Assembly: GCA_900095095.1 (NCBI GenBank)
Contig: FMBT01000570.1
Coordinates: 1 to 45,163, forward strand
Source of the DNA: Fragilariopsis cylindrus CCMP1102
Lineage: Eukaryota > Bacillariophyta > Bacillariophyceae > Bacillariales > Bacillariaceae
Length of the DNA stretch: 45,163 nt
Direction of reading: 5' to 3'
In this document: piece by piece, positions 12,271 through 21,130 of the stretch
Layout: every line of letters begins with the position of its first letter
How positions within the stretch are numbered: position 1 is the first letter of the stretch
Position numbers and translations under genes: made by a program
The notes under the pieces: generated by a model
The model's input: only the letters and a program-made list of their open reading frames with translations
What the model was told of the DNA's origin: nothing
Database searches by the model: none

Positions 12271-12905
12271 CTTGCTTTTCTTGCGCTCACTTCTGAATCA
12301 AATTGTACAGGTTGTTCTATCAGATTTGAGATTCTGATAGTTTTTAGTTGATCGTTTTATTTACCATGAATATTAAGTTATTTAGTAGTGTATAGAAAAC
12401 AAGAAAAATGTAACAACTAAATTTGTAAGTCTGAATCATTTCCAATAGCAAAAACGTGTAGGTAATGGCAATGACAGCAAATATGGTGGCTGACGATGGC
12501 AATAAAAGTACTTTAATAAAGTATACCAAGTGATTGCGACGACGACGACGACGACGACAGGTACATACAAGTACTGAAGGATTAATATTGTAATTAGTTA
12601 GTTATACTGTAAAGTAACGTACCTGTGTTAATGCGACGATTAATAATAGAGTAATCAAGTACAAGGAAGTATATTTGACTTCTTTGATTTTTGTAAGTCT
12701 AATATATGATGCTTGATAAAACAAAGAACATAATTACAGTACAACTACTTCGTCGACGACGACGTCGACGTCGACGACGATGAAGGAACTTGCAAGAGAC
12801 CAGGATTGTTTTCGTACGCGGTTTTGCGGTTTAACAGCATCTTAGTCGAACATCTTTTGCGCTTTTGGGTCCTAGCGATTCTTTTGGGCCGGATCTTTGA
12901 GAAAA
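12271..12905. other. Gap with GAC/GTC simple repeats
   Basis: No gene is seen. It should hold the promoter and 5' UTR of the acyltransferase fusion gene, whose ATG is at 12270. A (GAC)n run lies at 12538-12559, and a GTCGAC-rich, partly palindromic tract at 12750-12782. Confidence 0.4.
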
Positions 12906-13523
12906 ATGAAGTGTTCTAGTGCTGCTAGTTTTACGGTAGTTCTACTAGCGTTATGCGCAGCCGTGATAGTATCACAAACATCTGTATTGTTATGAAATAA
13001 CTACTTCCTCCGTGCAACTGTAAGTGTCCCGCGGGCTATCGCTTGAAAATCTAGCGTGTTATTAAGACGCTATCACTCAAAAAACTAAATAATGCCCAAA
13101 AAATAACTAGCAAATACTAGTAAAACTATTCATCATTCATCTGTGTGCAACTCTATCAATAAACAATTTCTATCAAAATTTGAAGGTTCCATCTAAGCTA
13201 TTATTCTACAAAGATTTCATATATCAACATCCATAAGGTTATATATTTCCTGCTGAAATTGGCATTCTGATAGACTAATTTAGCATGTGTGAAATGCACG
13301 TTAAAAAAGTCGCAAAATTAACAAGCGATAGCGCGCGTGACAAAAAGCGTTGCACGGAGGAAGTAGCGCTGACTGGAGGAAGAAGTAGTTACAAGTAATA
13401 ATATTTAAAATTATGTAGACAAGGCATGGAAATGGCTTCAGTAAGCATGAGGGTGACTACAACAGAATAGAATCAAGCGACGAACACAAAGTAAATATAT
13501 GGATAAGAAACAAACCGATTTAG
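12906..13523 (+). CDS. Possible small secreted peptide gene with a MITE in its intron
   Basis: This is a tentative two-exon model, 12906..12983 and 13419..13523 (60 residues). Exon 1 codes 26 residues: MKCSSA, a strong hydrophobic core (FTVVLLALCAAVIV) and SQTS, a textbook signal peptide. Read without splicing it stops three codons later. A donor GTATTG at 12984 and an acceptor TATGTAG ending at 13418 are both in phase 0. Exon 2 then gives a charged 34-residue mature part (from TRHGNGF to RNKPI). The 435-base intron contains the whole MITE at 13000-13389. Without the MITE the intron would be only ~43 bases, which is short and weakens the model. A second donor-like GTAAGC lies inside exon 2. 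I do not recognise the peptide. Confidence 0.3.
12998..13391. mobile_element. Stowaway-like (Tc1/mariner-type) MITE, 390 bp, TA target duplication
   Basis: The element spans 13000-13389 and is flanked by TA at 12998-12999 and 13390-13391. Terminal inverted repeats run about 55 bases: CTACTTCCTCCGTGCAAC at 13001-13018 is repeated in reverse complement at 13349-13366, and the next part (GCTATCGCTTG) is also mirrored at 13320-13334. The right end carries an extra ~23-base partial copy of the terminus (13367-13389). TA duplication and a CTCCGT-containing end are the marks of Stowaway/Tc1-mariner MITEs. There is no coding capacity; the interior is AT-rich. Confidence 0.8.
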
Positions 13524-13949
13524 TATAAATTATAGTGTACTTTGTTTATTTATTATAATGAATTCACAAGAAAGGACCAATCCTCTGGAGCATACACTGG
13601 AGCGCTCTCCAGGCCAGATAAACTATTATTTTGCATGCACAGTTATAATTACCATTTTCTAAATATATCTCTTTAGGACAAATTGATACAGGACGGAAGA
13701 AATATTCTTGATAAAGAGTTGTATGATTACAAAAAGACACGCAAAGTAAGCAACGATAGATCAGAGAATAGGAGGAATCTCATTTTCTATCAACACTTAC
13801 ATAATATTGATATCTATCTTGGGTGATCAATCGTCATTGGATACTGTTACCTTCTCCTGCTGTCTACTATCAGTGGACATAGCAACACAACAAAATATTT
13901 CTGTCATGTTGTCAGAGTCGTTTACGTCGTTAGAACTTTAATTTCAAAA
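13524..13949. other. Gap, nothing clear
   Basis: AT-rich non-coding stretch next to the 3' end of the thioesterase gene. It includes a small hairpin, CTGGAG-CGCT-CTCCAG, near 13601-13616. No other structure was recognised. Confidence 0.3.
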
Positions 13950-15597
13950 TTAAAGAATCCTATCCATAAGATGCTGTGGCAATTTTGTTGGTCGACGTGT
14001 TGATCCTTTCAATGCCATAATCGTTACTGTTGCCTGAGCCAATAACCTTCGCATCGTCTTCTTCTTCCTCCTCTTCCTGTCGGCTGTCTTTTCGTCATAT
14101 TTGTCACCGCCATCATCTAATATTTCATTTCTTGTTGAATTTGAATCAGAATAATGATCCACATCCATCCATAAACGATGATTACATTCTATAATCATAC
14201 CTCGTCGTTTCGGTATGTAACTAGTTTGTACAATTACTTCTCTACCTGGAGTAGGATACAATAACTGAAACTCTTTCATCGTAAATTTTTCTGGTATATT
14301 ATCATCATCATATTCATCCGCATTATTATTATTATTACTATTACCATTCAATAATACCAACGAATCTAGAAATAATGTTCCATCCTGTACATTCGTTACT
14401 ACCCATACTAAATCATCTTCATCTTGCAGTTTACGTAACATCTCTGGACCACCTAAATGAGTACTTCGTGATCTTTCAAAGAAATTCATTACATTACGTA
14501 ATGGTATAATGTAGTCCGCGTTATAGAAGTATCCATTCTTATTTGTACTCGTGGTCATTATGTTGTTGTTGTATACTTCCAATTCATCATGGTAAGGTAT
14601 AAATCTATGATCAATCATTTTTTCTCCGCTATTATTATCACTATTATTTCGTTTACGTTGTTTACGTTCATTGTCATTATCATTGCTCACCTGCATTGTT
14701 ATTATTTCTTTAGTAGTAGAGTTTGGTATAATATTGTATCTTCAAATATTGTACTACTAGAACTACAAGTAGTGGAGGAGGAATAATAAACAGCAGCAGC
14801 ACTACGTGTTAATGTCACTGTGGCTGAATTGTGTATAACAGTCCAATCATTATTCTCATTGTTGTCCGTACTACTACTTGTACCGGTACTTATATCATTA
14901 TTTTCTTTGACATCGATACCATTTCCAATTTCCAAATTTCTTCCAATCCATCATCATCATCATCATCATCATCTTTATGGTTCACACTACGCGTAACGTT
15001 ACCCGCTGACTTTTGTTGTCCTTGTATCAAGTCACCACGAATAATATATTCTTCACCCAATGCAGGTGATGAACGAAACTTTTGATTAGTAATAGAAGTT
15101 AGTACCATTCGTCGATTATCGGCCGGTTGCTGAACATTATTCTGTCGAGGAATATGACTAAGTGCACGCTCGTAAGATCGTAAATAATTTGAATTGTACA
15201 TCACTTGATAAGCATCTGTGTCTTCAATGTAGATGCGGAATTTAGGCGAGGTGAATGATGTGCTACTGCTGCTGCTGTTGTAGGGAGGCAAGTGGGATGG
15301 TTCGTCGATGATAGTAGTAGTTGTTCCTAATGATGTGGCGATTGCAGATGAAGATGATAATCGAATAACATCTTGAACATAATATTGCTGGAACTTCTCT
15401 CTTTCAATTTTGATATTATTACTTCCCAGGCGAAAGCTATTTATGTTGATGGGAGTGAATGACAATGTAGAAAACGGTACCTGTATCCATGATATGAGGA
15501 TGATGATAACCCTTATTATCATTGTTGTTGTTGTTGTTGTTGTTGTTGCGAATAATTGCGGTTGCTGCTTCGTCGTTATGCGATGTTTGACATACAT
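13950..15597 (-). CDS. Tandem hot-dog-fold acyl-CoA thioesterase-like protein, probably plastid
   Basis: Two hot-dog domains are encoded on the minus strand. Domain 1 (about 15260-14890) has FRIYIEDTDAYQVMYNSNYL and RSYERALSHIP, the YbgC/4HBT-type active-site region with its conserved Asp and Asn, then KFRSSPALGEEYIIRG. Domain 2 (about 14560-13950) has YFYNADYIIPLRNVMNFFERS, PGREVIVQTSYIP, IIECNHRLW and ATVTIMALK. Possible starts are ATG 15597 or, better, ATG 15522 (MIIRVIIILISWIQVPFSTL), a signal peptide with Phe just after the likely cleavage site, the diatom plastid pattern. The frame changes at 14890-14940, with no convincing intron to explain it, and again at 14700-14800. The second change can be explained by a 98-base intron (donor GTAGTG, acceptor CTAAAG). 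The substrate is unknown. Confidence 0.65.
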
Positions 15598-16352
15598 CTT
15601 CTCTCGCAATTTTCAAACTTTTATTGTTCGTGAATCACAGATACATTCGATTGATAATGATGTATGCGTTTGGTTTCACATGGAAGAAAGCAAATTCCGG
15701 TAACGTTATACAACATGTTCAAAGATTTCAGCACCATGGTCAGGGTCAGATGACAGATGATCGAGTTTTTGTTGGATGTTCGCTCTTTGGACGCATTTTT
15801 TAATTTTAAATCTTTTGAGTCGAACCAGTCGAATGAATATTCAGCAATACGCACTACAGTACTAACTTACAAGTAGTTCTACGGCATGAAAAACCCGGGG
15901 CTTAATGATATTGCCGGAGTTTACATAAAATACCGATGATGTCATGTTGAAATTGCGCTCGCAAAACCAGTAAAATGAGCCTACTTCTCACGGAATACCT
16001 TTTTAGCGGACGTCATATTTGGCTGATGCCACTCCACCCTTTGAGCATCTCCAACAGCGCAGAAATAACGCTTGCTTCAAATCGATTAAGTAATGATAAA
16101 TACCATTCGCATTCATCCTGCCTTCTCTGTACTGTACAATACACGTGAAAGCCCAGCAACTTCATAAAGCCAATACTACTAGTACCTACTCATTCGGCGA
16201 AAGAGTAAATCGAATCTGATATTGGAACTGGGACCGCAACCAAACAATTATTATTTACTTCCTTTCGTATTATTTATAGTGACTGTTACGGTACCAACGA
16301 AAATAGAGAGAGAGAGAGAGAGGACGAGATTTGTTCTACATTGAAATAAATA
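15598..16352. other. Divergent intergenic region with (AG)n tract
   Basis: This lies between two divergent genes and so should hold both promoters. A 78-codon opening on the minus strand at 15621-15854 lacks any recognisable motif and is probably 5' leader. An (AG)n run lies at about 16307-16322, just before the start codon of the YWE-repeat gene. Confidence 0.4.
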
Positions 16353-17717
16353 ATGCCGCCACAACAAGGTGATAAGAAAGATATGATGGATACGACTGAT
16401 GATAATGGTGGTGAAAGTGCTCCTGTAGCTGTCGCTGCTGCCGCCGCCCCAGAGCCGGTTGGTGGTGCCTCTTATTGGGAACCAGATCGAGATGATTCAC
16501 TAAAACATAAGACGCTGAGTACCTTAGATTTCGCTACAATGGAAAGTAATCATCCTGAAGAAAAGAAACAGAAGAACATCAATTATTGGGAGGCTCCCGT
16601 AGATAAAGCCATTGAGGGGAAAACGCTAAGTTCCGTGGATTTGGTGGGCATAAATATACTGATACTACCGCGACGACGGACGCTACTATTGCACCAGTTG
16701 CAAAGAAACTATCAGAAATGAAATTGAATCCATCAGCAACATCTAAAAACCCAACCAAGTCCTATTGGGATGCCCCCAAGAGTCATCTTGATGAATACAA
16801 CTTTAAGTACCTTAGACATCGCTGCAATGGAAAGTAATCATCCTGAACAACAGAAAGAGAAGACAGGTAATTACTGGGAGGCTCCCGTGGATAAATCCCT
16901 TGAGGGTAAAACGCTAAGTAACCTAGATATGACCATGATTGATAGTAACAATCCTATAGAAAAACAAGAAAAGAAAGAAAGTTATTGGGAGGCACAACCA
17001 GAAAAGTCAATAATGAATACAACTTTAAGTACCTTGGACATGACTACAATGGACAGCAATCATCCCGATGAGAAGAAAGTAAAGACCGATAATTACTGGG
17101 AGGCTGATGAACCAGAAAAAAACCTTACGGGGAGAACTTTAAGTACAGTGGCATTATCCTCGTTGGAGCATCAACGTCATCCTAGTAATATTAGTTTGAC
17201 TCGTGGTAATACCAACGCATCGGCAGCACCTGCTGGTGCATCCTATTGGGATGAGGCACCTATAGACAAATCACTCGAAGGAAAAAGACTTAGTGCTTTA
17301 GACTTATCGGCGATGGGAAAACAGCATGTCGATAAACCTCTTTCGAAGTCATCATCATTCTGGGATTGGAAAGTTAAGGAATTAAGGAAGTCGGTTAGTA
17401 AATTATCGATGAGTAATCTTCGTTCAAGTAGTAATAGCGATCGAACCGACGACAGCGATAGTGCTAACGGAAGTGAATCACGAGATAAGCATAGCGAAGG
17501 ACCTGGACCTATCACGAATAAAGTTCACAAACTTAGAAATTCGTGGAGAAAATCCTTTCAAAGACTATCAAGCAACACACTATCTCAACTGGATGATTCA
17601 TCTCATAGAGGTCGTAGTCCATTTCAAAGAGTATTCAAATCAAAGAATGGACTTGATATGAGTGGTGGTAGCCGTGCCAGTCAAGGTTCTATCGGTGAGG
17701 ATGCGCCTATGTTCTAA
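16353..17717 (+). CDS. YWE-repeat protein (about eight ~37-residue repeats), unknown function
   Basis: I do not recognise this gene. The protein is built of repeats starting S/N-Y-W-E/D, followed by K-S-L/I, then T-L-S-x-L-D, then MxSN(H/N)P and a Lys/Glu-rich linker. Repeats start near 16468, 16582, 16755, 16871, 16980, 17091, 17241 and 17356. The last is degenerate (SFWDWK). Odd-numbered repeats carry TLSTLD and SNHP; even ones carry APVDK and EGKTLS. This suggests growth by duplication of a two-repeat unit. The C-terminal ~110 residues are Ser/Arg/Lys-rich with no membrane segment. The reading frame is interrupted: from about 16646 to 16790 the coding sense continues in another frame (KLSEMKLNPSATSK, SYWDAPKSHL) and then returns, while the original frame meets a stop at 16719-16721. 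No introns explain this. A cytosolic or nuclear scaffold role is only a guess. Confidence 0.7.
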
Positions 17718-18105
17718 AAAAAGTTGGAAGGAATGATACATCTCTTTTCTTTTTTGGATATATCTTTTTTATCCCCCCCCCCCCCCCCATTATGAATTTT
17801 TAGTTGAGAAGTAATCGTAGTGCAACTTTCCTTATTCATCATGAAGACAATAGGTTACTTTACACACCAGACGTGACATCACACACACACACACACAACA
17901 ACACCCTCATATCATCACTGCCATTATTTTTATCTACAATAATTAAAAGCACGCTAGCTTTCATATCAAATAGATTCTATATATCACTATATTGACTATG
18001 TAAATCAATTTACTTATATACTTATTACTGTATGTTATTTCACAAACGAGTCAAGTCGGAGACCGAATTTATTTTGTTACATAAACACTACCTTTTTGTA
18101 CACAA
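17718..18105. other. Convergent 3' region with poly-C and (AC)n tracts
   Basis: No gene is seen between the converging YWE-repeat and DXO-like genes. A run of 16 C lies at 17773-17788 and an (AC)8 tract at 17881-17896. Confidence 0.5.
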
Positions 18106-19398
18106 TTATTTCCCAAACATCAATTCCTGTACAACTTCTTTCTTTGGAAATAAATCGTCGATGGTGATTGTAGCCGAATGTATCATGGTTAGATTACCTT
18201 CAGTTTCTTTGTCGTATTTTAATTCATATACTTCTCCTTCCTTCATTACTATACACAGTTTTTGTAACCCTTCGATGCTATCACGAATATTTTCTCCGTG
18301 CTGTATCAGTTTCCTCTTTGATATTATATTTGGTCTTAAACTATATTCCATTAAAGATCGTATTCGTAAATTGCATAATGTTTGTCGTCTACTATCATCA
18401 AGTTTAGTAAGTCCCTCACAAATATATTGACTCGCACTACTAATCATTTGAAACAGAATCGCTTCCTGTCTATTGTAGTATTTGGTATACCTCACGGACT
18501 TTATTTCGAGAGGAATGTTGTTGGTATTTTCATTTGGCGAGAATAAAGCATCGATTTCGGATGACATCAGTACCTTAACGCCTACTATATCTAACAAGTG
18601 AAGATGAGTTACAAAGTTGCTAGTATATTGGTTGCTGTTATTGTTGTCGCTATCATCTATTCCGCCACCGCAAACTATACGCTCGAGCTGAGACCCAATA
18701 GAATTTGAATTCGTTGTGTAAATCTTATGACGATTTATTACGACAACATCCGTTCCCGGAATTTTTGTCATTATACATTTTTCATTATCATTCGGTACAT
18801 CATCGCTTAATTTTCCAGTTGCTAAGAAGTATAATACAGATCCACCAAAGACAAAATCGATGTCTTCTTCTAAATTTAAATTTCGTTCCGTGACAGCCAC
18901 GTACAACGAGGCAAGTTTCGACCAGAATCTGTAGTGAAATAACGACGACGACGACGACGACGACGACGATGGAGCAACAGGTGGTACATTATTCCCTGAG
19001 AATGAGAATTGTCGAGGAAGGCTTAAGTTCGTTTCACGGATATGAGCAGGTGTAACAACGTGTGGTTTCTTTTTCAGGTCTATATTCTTCTTGATGTCAG
19101 TAATTATTGGACAACGTGGACTACTGCTGTCGTCGTTCGTGGTTTCCTCTATTTCTGATGTTGTTGTTCGTGGTAGGCTAAAATATCCCAAATCACTCAA
19201 AGGCACTATATATTTGTCCAGCCCAAGACTATTTAACTCTTTAAGTAGACCATTGTCGGGAGGTGGAAGGTCATTGTTGAGGTTGTCACGATTATTATGT
19301 AAGTAATGAATGCCTGTCGTATAGGTAACATCAAAATAACGACGAGAACGGGTACAACATATTTTGGAATGCGTCCTCAATAAAGCAGCAATCGCCAT
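18106..19398 (-). CDS. DXO/RAI1-like protein (putative RNA decapping or exonuclease family)
   Basis: Single exon, 430 residues from ATG 19398 (MAIAALLRTHSK); the frame is open a little further upstream but without an ATG. The C-terminal half follows the order seen in DXO/RAI1 proteins: FVFGGSVLYFLATG, PGTDVVVINRHKIY, QLERIVCGG, then SSEIDALF and PLEIKSV, corresponding to the acidic E-x-D and E-x-K metal-binding motifs, then FQMISSASQYICEG. DXO/RAI1 enzymes remove incomplete or non-canonical 5' caps and degrade the RNA. The sequence is diverged, so activity is inference. The N-terminal ~150 residues are Ser/Asn-rich linker. The basic, Arg/Cys-rich start could be a mitochondrial presequence. 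Confidence 0.55.
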   Translation of the reverse strand: MAIAALLRTHSKICCTRSRRYFDVTYTTGIHYLHNNRDNLNNDLPPPDNGLLKELNSLGLDKYIVPLSDLGYFSLPRTTTSEIEETTNDDSSSPRCPIITDIKKNIDLKKKPHVVTPAHIRETNLSLPRQFSFSGNNVPPVAPSSSSSSSSSLFHYRFWSKLASLYVAVTERNLNLEEDIDFVFGGSVLYFLATGKLSDDVPNDNEKCIMTKIPGTDVVVINRHKIYTTNSNSIGSQLERIVCGGGIDDSDNNNSNQYTSNFVTHLHLLDIVGVKVLMSSEIDALFSPNENTNNIPLEIKSVRYTKYYNRQEAILFQMISSASQYICEGLTKLDDSRRQTLCNLRIRSLMEYSLRPNIISKRKLIQHGENIRDSIEGLQKLCIVMKEGEVYELKYDKETEGNLTMIHSATITIDDLFPKKEVVQELMFGK

Positions 19399-20633
19399 CA
19401 CAAACACTTCGATGAATATCAACGCTTGAACATGTAGAGAAATGTATCAATCGATCCAATCACTTAGCTAGCTATGATGGTGTCGTCAGCGAATTAAGGC
19501 TATTGTAGAAGATGGACAACAGAATTTCATTTACTAGTACTTCTTCCAAGCTGAAATTTGAAAGCTGAAGACTAAAAGACGATGGAAGATGGCTTTTCCA
19601 TCGGTGGTGGTCATGCCAATTTTTATTAGAAAAAATGGGAAAACAAAATCGAAAAAATCGTATCCCCCGATCTCCTACTAGACTTACTACCTGGTACTGT
19701 ACACTCCTGGAGAATCTTATCACTTGCTTACAACAATACAATCTCTCCTTTTTTCCTTTTGTTTTTGCTGTTGACCATGGTGCCGCTGTTTTCACTACAG
19801 GCATGTTGGATACTCTCATACTATACTAATATGTTAATATAAAAATGGTGATCTTGCACTCTGATCACACAGGTTTCGATAATAATACTTATATTTAATC
19901 AACATGATGAGTGAGTTTAATCCTATGTGAGAAATATTCAAAGACAACAGATCACAATTTGCTGCAGTCCTAACTATCAACCTATCATATACCTACTACT
20001 ATTCTAGGCCTAGTATTACTACTGGTAGTGGTAGTATATCCATGGGATATTTTCAAAGTCCAATTTATTCATTACTCAAAAGATCTGTAATCTTCTGCTT
20101 CCGATTGATTTGATTTCTCTGTCACCAAATCCGAGTGCGGCCGGTGTCGTGATTGAATTTCACTGTATGGAATTTTTCCAAAAACAAGCTTAAATGTGAA
20201 CTTACATACAGGCGGTTCGGCGTGTAATGTCACAACTTGTATATGAAATGAGAGTAGGCCAGTCACACCAAATGTTTTGGTGCTTAGCTGTTACCGCAGA
20301 AATATATTTCACCTGAACAGCTAGACAATCCACACACAATTTGTCACAAGCAGGACTTTCAAATTCAATTCTTTGGCTTTTTAGACGTGGCTCTTACTAA
20401 CGTGATTTGAGGGAGAAAAATTCCGTTGGCTGTTGTACAGTAGTTTCGGTCCTCTGTTCACTCCACAATTGTTCCCAATTTCGTTCACAATCACAACATA
20501 CTATCCGAAACGCAATTTCTCCACGTTCGCCTATCTACTATCATCAAAGTACTGGTAGGGAGATATAAAGTAAGAGTTCTTCCGATCCGTTAGAAGGCAC
20601 TACACAAGAGATAAATACCGAAATTACTGGTAC
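19399..20633. other. Gap between DXO-like gene and retrotransposon
   Basis: No gene could be supported. A 115-codon minus-strand opening at 19472-19819 has no motif and lies directly upstream of the DXO-like gene, so it is more likely leader sequence. A CTAGGCCTAG palindrome lies near 20004-20013. The right end is the copia insertion site. Confidence 0.4.
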
Positions 20634-20903
20634 TATCATATGGTTCGTATAAGGTTCGGGTTGAAGTTACCCGTTTTAACCCTAATATCAAAGTAATCTA
20701 AATAAATATGTCTTCTATGTCGTTTAGCGAGAAGTGCTCGCTAAACCAGTGATATTCTAATGAATGCGCATTTCGTGTTTGTTCAGAAGTATTACATCTT
20801 TAATCATAATCTTAAATCTATCAACTTATAAACACAAACCTTAACCTTAACTACACCCTTATGACCGTTCATTAAGTTAAGCTTTACTACGAATACAATC
20901 ACA
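20634..20903 (+). repeat. 5' LTR
   Basis: 270 bases starting TATCATATGG and ending ATCACA. The ends are TA...CA rather than the usual TG...CA. A perfect hairpin (GTTTAGCGAG, 5-base loop, CTCGCTAAAC) lies at 20723-20747. Confidence 0.93.
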
Positions 20904-20915
20904 GGTTATGAGCCC
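20904..20915 (+). other. Primer-binding site for a tRNA-Met fragment
   Basis: GGTTATGAGCCC directly follows the LTR and is complementary to the anticodon arm of tRNA-Met (GGGCTCATAACC) rather than to a tRNA 3' end. This implies a half-tRNA primer, as known for Drosophila copia. Confidence 0.75.
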
Positions 20916-21130
20916 AAATATTCTCTAACGTAATATTTCAAATTTTACTCAACTCTGAGCACTAACGGACACACGAATCACGCCGGCTCTTCAACTTCAA
21001 ATTTTCATCACTTAAGTGAAACTAACCGTTGTCTTCAAACTAACGGTCCCTTCCAACTTCATCAACGCACAATCGCGTACTACATTCGCTCTCTTATCGC
21101 TCCTACTCGCCTTACTTAGGCTACTTTACC

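Noticed and set aside
12750-12782. GTCGAC-rich palindrome as a regulatory element
   Set aside because: It is part of a GAC/GTC simple repeat, which is self-complementary by composition.
15621-15854. 78-codon minus-strand opening upstream of the thioesterase
   Set aside because: No recognisable motif and no splice path giving a better targeting signal than the ATG at 15522.
19472-19819. 115-codon minus-strand opening upstream of the DXO-like gene
   Set aside because: No motif, and a composition like leader or intergenic DNA; it ends before the DXO-like start codon.
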